Assembly: GCA_032622095.1 (NCBI GenBank)
Contig: CP136063.1
Coordinates: 271,429,426 to 271,493,425 of the forward strand
DNA length: 64,000 nt
Direction of reading: 5' to 3'
DNA from: Siphonodentalium dalli
Lineage: Eukaryota > Mollusca > Scaphopoda > Gadilida > Siphonodentaliidae
Made by a program: the position numbers and the translations under genes. The notes under the pieces are model-generated. The model was given only the letters and a program-made list of their open reading frames with translations, was not told the origin of the DNA and did not search any database. Shown in pieces: positions 1 through 9,500 of the stretch. The stretch's first letter is position 1; each line of letters opens with the position of its first letter.

Positions 1-49
1 TATGAGCTGAGACCCGAAATATAAATACTTTTGAAGACCCAAGTTGTAA

Positions 50-250
50 AACACTTTTTAGCTCACTTGATACAAAGTATCAAGGTGAGCTATAGTCGTC
101 ACTCATCATGCGTTAGTCTGTCAACAATTTCTTCAAATGACTTCTTCTCCAAAAACCCCTTGGCCGATTTTGCTCAAAAACTTTGTGTCTATATACTTTT
201 GGTGATAGGGCATCCGTGTTGAAATAGGCTCGATTGGTTAATTAGGCGCT
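50..250. repeat. Dispersed repeat, copy 1 (hairpin-headed)
   Basis: This stretch is clearly related to 4022-4265. Both copies have a hairpin around GTATC, then GTCACTC, ATGCGTTAGTCTGTCAACAA, a CGACTTCTTCT-like block, CTTGGCC and TTTTGCTCAAA in the same order. The copies differ by substitutions and short indels, so they look like old members of a dispersed family, not a recent duplication. From memory, similar hairpin-headed sequences are abundant in bivalve genomes; I could not search for this. A short open frame runs through it, but the related copy is disrupted, so I do not treat it as coding. The ends are approximate. Confidence 0.6.
60..91. repeat. Hairpin at the head of dispersed repeat copy 1
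   Basis: The left arm AGCTCACTTGATAC and right arm GTATCAAGGTGAGCT are reverse complements apart from one extra base, with a 3-base AAA loop. The equivalent hairpin in the second copy (about 4036-4076) is weaker and has a longer loop. The conserved position suggests the stem belongs to the element. Confidence 0.75.
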
Positions 251-410
251 GGCAATTGGGTTCAAATACTGTTTGTGATCACAAATTCATCATATATAAC
301 AGTTTATCTTATAGTCTATAATTTATTTATGTATGACTGGGTTAATCATGCTCAACAAATTAGCATCGCATGCAATGATAGAAATATGAAGCTTAAGGCA
401 CTACACCATG
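251..410. other. Unassigned AT-rich flank
   Basis: I see no repeat, RNA gene or coding signal here. It separates the first dispersed repeat from the foldback element. Confidence 0.5.
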
Positions 411-1085
411 TCAGGTGCACAGGCGACTACCATGAGTATATACCTTAATACAAGGTTTATATCTATCCGACCTATATTGAGCATAGATTCGCTTGCGATA
501 AAAATTCATCAATATCCCCTGTGTATAATATAATGCCGCATACCAAGTTCTTTAGACCATATTCGCACCTTTAATTTGGTGTATCTCCCACATCGATACG
601 TGGAAGATCGCCAAAGATATTTATGAATATGTGCACACTTTCAAAATCAGACAAACCCCTGAACAGATTCCCATCAAATATAGCACAGTAGCACTGCAGA
701 ATTTACTCTGCTGAGGTCACACAGACAGGACCATCCATTGTGAATTATTGTGACAAGGGGAATTCTGCAGTAGTACTACTAGTATGCTATATTTGATGGG
801 AATCTAGATCTGTTCAAGGGTTTGTCTGGATTTGAAAGTGTGCACACATTCAGATATATCTTTGGTGATCGTACACGTATCGATGCAAGAGATCTAGATA
901 CACCAAATTAAAGGTGTGAATATGGTCTAAAGAACTGGGGATGTGACATTATCTTATGTACAGAGGATATTGATGAAATTAGATTGCAAGTGAGTCTATG
1001 CTCAATATAGGTCCGATAGATACATGTATAAACCTTGTATTAAGGTACATGTATATACTTATGGTAGTGTTGTCGCACCAGGGGA
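411..1085. repeat. Large foldback element with ~300-bp arms
   Basis: The left arm (about 411-703) is the reverse complement of the right arm (about 760-1085), around a 56-base loop. Matching landmarks include CTTTAGACCATATTC on the left against GAATATGGTCTAAAG on the right, CCCATCAAATATAGCA against TGCTATATTTGATGGG, and CCTTAATACAAGG near the outer ends against CCTTGTATTAAGG. The arms differ by perhaps ten percent including small indels, so the palindrome is not brand new. No transposase-like frame lies inside. It could be a nonautonomous foldback transposon or an inverted duplication; transcribed through, it would form a long hairpin RNA. I could not identify a target-site duplication. Confidence 0.85.
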
Positions 1086-2250
1086 CCTGTGGTCAGGTGA
1101 GCGTCCCAGCCGCCCTGTCAGCTCTAGTTTATTTACAGAATACACAATTATGCCTGGCCCAATGCTTCACCCACCAACCCAGAAATGACATGCGACATGA
1201 CATTAGACCATGAACTGGGTCACAGTTTCCCCATAGTCAACCTGATGATTTAGCAGCCCCAGTGAACACAGTATTACTAGCTAGTCATCTACTCTCATAT
1301 AAAAAGAGGTCCGAGATCAATGAAAGACATACACAGCCCAATAATTTGGTGGACCAAATATTTGCATGAAAACCCTTTCATAACATATCAAAATTGATAA
1401 ACTGGAACAAAAACAATATTTTCCAAGTCTCAGCTCATAATATACAGAAATTTCAGAACTATCTTATGCATTTATTGTTCACATACTATTTGAAGTTTCT
1501 TCATAAAGTGTACCACAAGCTCTTCACATAGGATTGGTTCCAAAGGTCAAAATTTCAAGTCTATATGGTGTCAATGTTAATGACAAACCCGTAAAATAAC
1601 ATTATTGACCATATGAAAAAAATGACTTTGTCGTCCCGATGACCGTCTGTGGTCAGATTTCAGGAATGATTTCTTTTCCTTTGCATGGTTCAAACAACTA
1701 CATTTTTTGGCACAATGTTCCTTAGACAATGCCCTTTCTTTTGGTATATGGAATGACTGACGACTAAGTATATCCAGAGAAATACATATTTGGGTTTTTT
1801 TATGCAACTATGTATATACTCTGTCCTTACTATTTAATTATCTATTCAATCAAAGCTTTTATTTGCCTTTCATGATAAATACGCAATTGCGCATAATCCA
1901 TCTTGTATGTTTGAGTTGGCATGAAAATCCCAATTCATGTTCTGTTAGTTTTATCTTCTCAAATAATGAGCATGTTCGCTGTTTCGTTTGATTCCTTGTT
2001 AAAATAAAGTTTATTCACAGTTGTTACAATGTTCTACATTATATTACAATTAGATGCCAATGGTAAACACATTTATCACATGAACATTGTCGGATACTGT
2101 GTGTGATCTAATCAGGAGTGTAGAATAGATGGTCGCAGGAAATAAACAAAATGGTATGTCTATATATTGCGTCCATATAAATCTCAGGGCGAATATTTTA
2201 TGCAAAAACTTTGCAACCCTATGCGGAAATGGGTTTACGAACACTTAATA
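1086..2250. other. Unassigned flank, no recognisable feature
   Basis: This is mostly AT-rich, slightly richer in GC around 1075-1260. The short open frames here (none above about 80 codons) have no recognisable motif, signal peptide or domain. I see no tRNA, microsatellite or clear TIR element. Part of an intron or intergenic DNA would both fit. Confidence 0.5.
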
Positions 2251-2260
2251 TGGGTATATA

Positions 2261-2634
2261 CCCTGCTGGACAAAACAAGTGTCCACTTAACTGCGGTGCG
2301 GTTAGCATTGCCACCGCGGCCGAAATGCAACTACACGCGGCTCCACCGGCTAACTACAGTTGGGCCGCGGTGTAATTGCCATTCAGCATGGTGTATTTGC
2401 CACGGTGTACTTTCATCAAACTGAAAAAATACAATACAAACCAGAAATCTAACCACGGTGTACATGCCATTCGACCGTGAGGGTAGTTGCCTTTCGGCCG
2501 CAGTGAATTTGTCGTTTGGCCGCAGTGTACTTGCCGTTCGGCCGCAGTGTTCAACTGCAGTTACAAACTCTGACACCGCAGCCGAACGGCAAATACAACA
2601 CGGTGCCAATGGACACTTGTTTTGTCCAGCGGGG
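2261..2634. mobile_element. MITE-like TIR element with 22-bp repeat core
   Basis: The ends are near-perfect terminal inverted repeats. CCCTGCTGGACAAAACAAG followed by TGTCCA (2261-2285) matches the reverse complement of 2610-2634 with one mismatch. A TA dinucleotide flanks both sides (2259-2260 and 2635-2636), which fits a TA target duplication as in Tc1/mariner-like and some other DNA transposons. The interior is much richer in GC than the flank and contains short repeats: GGCCGCAGTG recurs at 2496, 2518 and 2540, an exact 22-bp spacing, with diverged copies in both halves and some inverted. No transposase frame is present, so it is nonautonomous. The superfamily is not established. Confidence 0.75.
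2474..2561 (+). repeat. 22-bp tandem repeat core of the TIR element
   Basis: Units of the form GGCCGCAGTGTACTTGCCGT plus two bases start at 2496, 2518 and 2540, with a diverged unit before them. Related text (GGCCGCGGTGTAATTGCC) occurs at about 2363 in the left half. The core is the GC-richest part of the left flank. Confidence 0.7.
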
Positions 2635-2727
2635 TACATGTGGAATAGTATATATTATATATAGGGAACTAGCTAGCGGTTGGTGCTGCCGTTTTTCACC
2701 ACGTCATGAAAATTGATATCTTATTGC

Positions 2728-3161
2728 AGGAATTGATTTACCAAATTTATTAAAATCAGTCTATCAGAGTTATAGACCCCGAACCAGAAATACCTGCGTG
2801 GATAATTTTCCTACCAAACATGACGGCACAGGTAAGGATGTAGCACTCCCTGATAAATGGCAGACCGCATTTGTTACGGTACTGGGGTATGTGCAGTCGA
2901 TGGCTTATAATTTTAGATCTAGTGTGCCTTTTTTCACGATGCATCATGCATGTGTCATGCTGAAGCTGACATAAGTCAGTTCCGAATCTGTAATCACTTT
3001 TTTTTTATTGGAGGGATTTTCTTTTTTTGCAGCGACTTTATCTGTCATGTGTGGGTGGCAATTCATCCAGAAGGGTATATCTGGTTCAGGGGTCTATAAC
3101 TCAACGACCGATGGAGTGATTTTATTAAATTTATTAAAATACTTAAGATAAATCAATTCCT
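2728..3161. mobile_element. TIR element, ~434 bp, nonautonomous
   Basis: The left end begins AGGAATTGATTTA and continues through AAATTTATTAAAATCA and AGTTATAGACCCC to about 2792. The right end, reverse complemented from 3161, reads AGGAATTGATTTATC, then TTTAATAAAATCA and AGTTATAGACCCC to about 3079. The arms are roughly 65 to 85 bp with a few indels, and the right arm carries extra bases. The interior holds T-runs near 2999 and 3020 and no recognisable gene. I see no confident target-site duplication. It may be a MITE or a decayed foldback. Confidence 0.7.
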
Positions 3162-3485
3162 GTGTGTGAATTAAAATTACAATATCAATATTTTTCGAAG
3201 AAATAATTATACGATCATTTTTCAAGATGTGGTGCAAAAATGTGTTCGGAAACCATTAACACATAGCATATAGGCAGTTGTAAAGATTTTGCATTCAAAT
3301 ATTTGTGCTGACCTGCCTATGAATGCAATTATAAACCTACCGTTTTATGTTTATTTCCTGGAGACCATCATGCAATTGTCTACGCTCCTCCACATGTATA
3401 TACATGTTACGCATGCATAGAACTTAAACCCACTCCCTTGTTGATTTGCACTTCCTGGCAATAGTTAACAAATGATTGTCGTTCT
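3162..3485. other. Unassigned AT-rich flank
   Basis: I see nothing beyond ordinary AT-rich sequence here. Confidence 0.5.
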
Positions 3486-3492
3486 CAATGTT

Positions 3493-3585
3493 ATTACATG
3501 GTTGCGAAGTGAACTTCGACAAATGGCGTTCACACGATTCAGGTTCACACAACATTTGTCAAATCTCATTTCGTAACCATGTAAT
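3493..3585. repeat. Hairpin-forming inverted repeat, 33-bp arms
   Basis: The arm ATTACATGGTTGCGAAGTGA (3493 on, ending CGACAAATG at 3525) pairs with 3553-3585, which ends TTTCGTAACCATGTAAT. About 80 percent of positions match. The 27-base loop contains GTTCACAC twice. CAAT-type bases extend the pairing weakly on both sides. It could be a short foldback element or the remnant of one. Confidence 0.65.
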
Positions 3586-3746
3586 ATTGATTCAATTTCA
3601 TCCTCGGGTGTGTATATTCCTCATAAGGCCAATAAGAATAAATTGCTAGATTTACATCCAACTTTTTCAGAAAACTGGGGTGGGAGGGCAAATTTTATTT
3701 TTTATATTTTATTCTTCCTAACATAAATGGTCATGGAGAGTCGAAA

Positions 3747-3900
3747 AACCCTGTGCCAATGCATTCTCTTATATATTCGAGTCGCCCATAGGGCGCCTCG
3801 CATATAAAAGAGATTGCATCAATTGGCCTAACAATATTTACCTTGATCTTGTAAGCCAGTGCATTCTCTTATATATAAGAGAATGCACTGGCACAGGGTT
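3747..3900. mobile_element. Nested palindromic element, 154 bp
   Basis: The outer terminal inverted repeats (3747-3775 and 3872-3900) start AACCCTGTGCCA and continue GTGCATTCTC or ATGCATTCTC; they are nearly identical. Inside are two further hairpins. 3756-3826 is an imperfect one with arms joined at CGCCCATAGGGCG. 3855-3892 is a perfect palindrome that includes the right outer repeat. The same ATTCTCTTATATA motif therefore occurs three times in alternating orientation. No coding potential. It looks like a very short foldback element, possibly one copy inserted or inverted inside another. Confidence 0.75.
3855..3892. repeat. Perfect 38-bp palindrome
   Basis: The first 19 bases, GCCAGTGCATTCTCTTATA, are the exact reverse complement of the last 19, with no loop. 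The flanking bases do not pair, so the palindrome is exactly 38 bp. A perfect zero-spacer palindrome suggests recent formation or a constraint, and it could extrude as a cruciform. Confidence 0.9.
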
Positions 3901-4021
3901 ATAATGCTGCACCAGCACAGCTCCCATCATGAAAGAGTTAAGGCATGAGAACAAAATTTGCATAAAAGATATGCAAATAAAAAATTTGAATGATTTTGTG
4001 TTCATTTCGTCAAGAATTTTA

Positions 4022-4265
4022 AACATAATTTTTAGATCACCTAGCCTGATACGTCTACAAAGTATCGAGGGGATCTATGATCGTCACTCTTCATGCGTTA
4101 GTCTGTCAACAATTCTTTAAACGACTTCTTCTACAAAACCACTTGGCCTATTTTGCTCAAATTTGGTGTGCAAGTGCCTTGCTAATTGGATGACTGGTAT
4201 TCATGTTTGTTAAAATTAGGTCAATATGTTAATTATGGGCAAAAGAGGACTAATTTGGTGCAACT
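4022..4265. repeat. Dispersed repeat, copy 2, next to the satellite
   Basis: Related to 50-250: TTTTTAGATCAC, a weak hairpin ending GTATCGAGGGGATC, then GTCACTC, ATGCGTTAGTCTGTCAACAA, CGACTTCTTCT and TTTTGCTCAAATTTGG. It extends somewhat further right than the first copy. It ends about 190 bp before the satellite array. Confidence 0.6.
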
Positions 4266-4454
4266 TTAAAAAATCTTAGCAAGAACCACAGGGTGTATTT
4301 CTTTCAAACTTGGTCTGGAGCATTATTGGAACCCATAGTTTCAGATTTGTCTTCAGCAACGCTGGTGCAAAATGGCTATTTGTCTAGTTTGATGCGATTG
4401 ATTTATAGACTCTGTATTCATGTCGTTTCCTGTTGGTTTCATGAACACCCCTCC
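4266..4454. other. Last unique sequence before the satellite
   Basis: This contains no monomer-like sequence. The transition at 4455 is abrupt: CACCCCTCC is followed directly by ATTCCTGGAATGTTAC, which is array sequence. Confidence 0.6.
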
Positions 4455-6501
4455 ATTCCTGGAATGTTACAAATAAATAACGCTCAGTGTTAGTCTATTC
4501 CTGGTGTGTTACAAATAAAGAGCGTTCATTGTTAGTCTATACTTGGTATGATACAAATAAAGAGCGTTCATTGTTAGTCTACTCATTGTATATTACCAAT
4601 AAAGAGCGTTCCTTGTTAGAAAATTCATGGTATGTTACAAATAAAGAACGCCCATTGTTCGTCTATTCCTGGTATGTTACAAATAAAGAGCGTTCATCGT
4701 TAGTCTATTCCTGGTATGTTACAAATAAAGAACGCTCATTGTTAGTCTATTCCTGGTATGTTACAAATAAAGAACGCTCATTGTTCGTCTATTCGTGGAA
4801 TGTTACAAATAAAGAGCGTTCATCGTTAGTCTATTCCTGGTATGTTACAAATAAAGAACGCTCATTGTTAGTCTATTCCTGGTATGTTACAAATAAAGAG
4901 CGTTCATCGTTAGTCTATTCCTGGTATGTTACAAATAAAGAACGCTCATTGATTGTCTATTCCTGGTATGTTACAAATAAAGAACACTCATTGTTAGTCT
5001 ATTCCTGGTATGTTATAAATAAAGAGCGTTCATTGTTAGTCTATTCATGATATATTACACATAAAGAACGCTCATTGTTAGTCTTACTCCTGGTATGTTA
5101 CAAATAAAGAACGCTCATTGTTAGTCTTACTCCTGGTATGTTACAAATAAAGAGAGTTCATTGTTAGTCTATTCCTGGTATGTTACAAATAAAGAACCCT
5201 CTTTGTTAGTCTATTCCTGGATTGTAACCAACAAAGAACGTCCATTGTTAGTCTATTCCTGGTATGTTACAAATGAAGAGCGTTCAATTTTAGTCTATTC
5301 CTGGTATGTTACAAATAAAGAACGCTCATTGTTAGTCTATTCCTGGTATGTTACAAATAAAGAGCGTTCATCGTTAGTCTATTCCTGGTATGTTACAAAT
5401 AAAGAACGCTCATTGTTCGTCTATTCCTGGTATGTTACAAATAAAGAGCGTTCATCGTTAGTCTATTCCTGGTATGTTACAAATAAAGAACGCTCATTGT
5501 TTGTCTATTCCTGGTATGTTACAAATAAAGAACACTCATTGTTAGTCTATTCCTGGTATGTTACAAATAAAGAGCGTTCATTGCTAGTCTATTCCAGGTA
5601 TGTTACAAATAAAGAACGTTTATTGCTAATCTTATTCCTGGTATGTTACAAATAAAGAACGCTCATTTTTAGTTTTATTCCTGGTATGTTACAAATAAAG
5701 AGCGTTCATTGTTAGTCTATTCCTGGTATGTTACAAATAAAGAGCGTTTATTGTTTGTCTATTCCTGGTATGTAACCAACAAAGAACGTCCATTGTTAGT
5801 CTTATTCCTGGTATGTTACACATAAAGAGCGTTCATTGTTAGTATATTCATTGTTTGTTACCAATAAAGACCGTTCATTGTTAGTCTTATTCCTGGTATG
5901 TTACAAATAAATAACGCTCATTGTTAGTCTATTCCCGGTGTGTTACAAATAAAGAGCGTTCATTGTTAGTCTATACCTGGTATGATACAAATAAAGAGCG
6001 TTCATTGTTAGTCTACTCATTGTATATTACCAATAAAGAGCGTTCCTTGTTTGAAAATTCATGGTATCTTACAAATAAAGAACGCTCATTGTTAGTCTAT
6101 TCCTGGTATGTTACAAATAAAGAACGCTCATTGTTAGTCTATTCCTGGTATGTTACAAATAAAGAACGCTCATTGTTCGTCTATTCATGGTATGTTACAA
6201 ATAAAGAGCGTTCATCGTTAGTCTATTCCTGGTATGTTACAAATAAAGAACGCTCATTGTTAGTCTATTCCTGGTATGTTACAAATAAAGAGCGTTCATC
6301 GTTAGTCTATTCCTGGTATGTTACAAATAAAGAACGCTCATTGATTGTCTATTCCTGGTATGTTACAAATAAAGAACACTCATTGTTAGTCTATTCCTGG
6401 TATGTTATAAATAAAGAGCGTTCATTGTTAGTCTATTCATGATATATTACACATAAAGAACGCTCATTGTTAGTCTTACTCCTGGTATGTTACAAATAAA
6501 G
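4455..6501 (+). repeat. Array block X, edge copy
   Basis: The first 2.05 kb of the array repeats almost identically at 7840-9886 (offset 3385 bp, about 80 monomers). The start, ATTCCTGGAATGTTAC with CGCTCAGTG, is an internal point of the repeat found again at 7840, 15398, 29669 and 52946. There each internal copy is preceded by ordinary monomer text (GTTAGTCTT). The long open stretches in the two copies are identical when translated. The edge is therefore not degraded. Confidence 0.85.
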
Positions 6502-6574
6502 AACACTCATTGTTAGTCTATTCCTGGTATGTTATAAATAAAGAGCGTTCATTGTTAGTCTATTCATGATATAT

Positions 6575-9500
6575 TACAAATAAAGAACGCTCATTGTTAG
6601 TCTATTCCTGGTATGTTACAAATAAAGAGCTTTTATTGCTAGTCTATTCCAGGTATGTTACAAATAAAGAACGTTTATTGCTAATCTTATTCCTGGTATG
6701 TTACAAATAAAGAACGCTCATTTTTAGTTTTATTCCTGGTATGTTACAAATAAAGAGCGTTCATTGTTAGTCTATTCCTGGTATGTTACAAATAAAGAGC
6801 GTTTATTGTTTGTCTATTCCTGGTATGTAACCAACAAACAACGTCTATTGTTAGTCTTATTCCTGGTATGTTACACATAAAGAGCGTTCATTGTTAGTAT
6901 ATTCATTGTTTGTTACCAATAAAGACCGTTCATTGTTAGTCTTAGTCATGGTATGTTACAAATAAAGAGCGTCCCGTATTAGTATATTCATGGTATGTTA
7001 CACATAAAGATCGTTCATTGTTAGTCTTACACATTGTATGTTACAAATAAAGAGCGTTCATTGTTAGTCTATTCCTGGTTTGTTACAAATAAATAACGCT
7101 CATTGTTATATAGTCTATTATTGGTATGTTACAAATAAAGAGCGTTCATTGTTAGTCTTTCTCCTGGTATGTTACAAATAAAGTACGCTCATTGTTAGTC
7201 TATTCCTGGTATGTTATAAATAAAGAGCGTTCCTTGTTAGTATATTCATGGTATGTTACAATTAAAGATCTTGCATTGTTAGTCTTATTCCTGGTATGTT
7301 ACACATAAAGAGCGTTCATTGTTAGTCTACTCATTGTATATTACCAATAAAGAGCGTTCCTTGTTAGAAAATTCATGGTATGTTACAAATAAAGATAGTT
7401 CATTGTTAGTCTTATTCCTGGTATGTTACAAATAAAGAACGCTCATTGTTAGTCTATTCCTGGTATGTTACAAATAAAGAGCGTTAATTGTTAGTCTATT
7501 CCTGGTATGTAACCAACAAGGAACGTCCATTGTTAGTCTTATTCATGGTATGTTACAAATAAAGAGCGTTCATTGCTAGTCTTACTCCTGGTATGTGACA
7601 AATAAAGAACGCTCATTATTAGTCTTACTCTTGGTAGGTTACATATAAAGAGCGTTGATTGATAGTCTATTATTGGTATGTTACATATAAAGAACGCTCA
7701 TTGTTAGTCTTACTCCTGGTATGTTACAAATAAAGAGTGTTCATTGTTAGTCTTACTCCTGGTATGTTACAAATAAAGAACGCTCATTGCTAGTCTATTC
7801 CTGGTATGTTACAAATAAAGAGCGTTCATTGTTAGTCTTATTCCTGGAATGTTACAAATAAATAACGCTCAGTGTTAGTCTATTCCTGGTGTGTTACAAA
7901 TAAAGAGCGTTCATTGTTAGTCTATACTTGGTATGATACAAATAAAGAGCGTTCATTGTTAGTCTACTCATTGTATATTACCAATAAAGAGCGTTCCTTG
8001 TTAGAAAATTCATGGTATGTTACAAATAAAGAACGCCCATTGTTCGTCTATTCCTGGTATGTTACAAATAAAGAGCGTTCATCGTTAGTCTATTCCTGGT
8101 ATGTTACAAATAAAGAACGCTCATTGTTAGTCTATTCCTGGTATGTTACAAATAAAGAACGCTCATTGTTCGTCTATTCGTGGAATGTTACAAATAAAGA
8201 GCGTTCATCGTTAGTCTATTCCTGGTATGTTACAAATAAAGAACGCTCATTGTTAGTCTATTCCTGGTATGTTACAAATAAAGAGCGTTCATCGTTAGTC
8301 TATTCCTGGTATGTTACAAATAAAGAACGCTCATTGATTGTCTATTCCTGGTATGTTACAAATAAAGAACACTCATTGTTAGTCTATTCCTGGTATGTTA
8401 TAAATAAAGAGCGTTCATTGTTAGTCTATTCATGATATATTACACATAAAGAACGCTCATTGTTAGTCTTACTCCTGGTATGTTACAAATAAAGAACGCT
8501 CATTGTTAGTCTTACTCCTGGTATGTTACAAATAAAGAGAGTTCATTGTTAGTCTATTCCTGGTATGTTACAAATAAAGAACCCTCTTTGTTAGTCTATT
8601 CCTGGATTGTAACCAACAAAGAACGTCCATTGTTAGTCTATTCCTGGTATGTTACAAATGAAGAGCGTTCAATTTTAGTCTATTCCTGGTATGTTACAAA
8701 TAAAGAACGCTCATTGTTAGTCTATTCCTGGTATGTTACAAATAAAGAGCGTTCATCGTTAGTCTATTCCTGGTATGTTACAAATAAAGAACGCTCATTG
8801 TTCGTCTATTCCTGGTATGTTACAAATAAAGAGCGTTCATCGTTAGTCTATTCCTGGTATGTTACAAATAAAGAACGCTCATTGTTTGTCTATTCCTGGT
8901 ATGTTACAAATAAAGAACACTCATTGTTAGTCTATTCCTGGTATGTTACAAATAAAGAGCGTTCATTGCTAGTCTATTCCAGGTATGTTACAAATAAAGA
9001 ACGTTTATTGCTAATCTTATTCCTGGTATGTTACAAATAAAGAACGCTCATTTTTAGTTTTATTCCTGGTATGTTACAAATAAAGAGCGTTCATTGTTAG
9101 TCTATTCCTGGTATGTTACAAATAAAGAGCGTTTATTGTTTGTCTATTCCTGGTATGTAACCAACAAAGAACGTCCATTGTTAGTCTTATTCCTGGTATG
9201 TTACACATAAAGAGCGTTCATTGTTAGTATATTCATTGTTTGTTACCAATAAAGACCGTTCATTGTTAGTCTTATTCCTGGTATGTTACAAATAAATAAC
9301 GCTCATTGTTAGTCTATTCCCGGTGTGTTACAAATAAAGAGCGTTCATTGTTAGTCTATACCTGGTATGATACAAATAAAGAGCGTTCATTGTTAGTCTA
9401 CTCATTGTATATTACCAATAAAGAGCGTTCCTTGTTTGAAAATTCATGGTATCTTACAAATAAAGAACGCTCATTGTTAGTCTATTCCTGGTATGTTACA

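Noticed and set aside
31-222. 63-codon frame through the dispersed repeat
   Set aside because: The frame is not preserved in the related copy at 4022-4265, which has indels, so it is repeat sequence and not a gene.
998-1213. 71-codon open frame on the + strand
   Set aside because: It overlaps the right arm of the foldback element, has no recognisable motif, and its length is expected by chance.
1577-1807. 76-codon minus-strand open frame
   Set aside because: No domain, signal peptide or related sequence is recognisable, and the base composition matches the surrounding non-coding flank.
2331-2664. Overlapping open frames of 66 to 102 codons on both strands
   Set aside because: They lie inside the GC-rich, repeat-bearing TIR element, where low stop-codon density explains them. 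No transposase signature is present.
1-4454. tRNA, rRNA or tRNA-derived SINE
   Set aside because: I looked for A-box/B-box-like text and clover-leaf folds and found none that I could support by eye. A tRNAscan-SE run would settle it.
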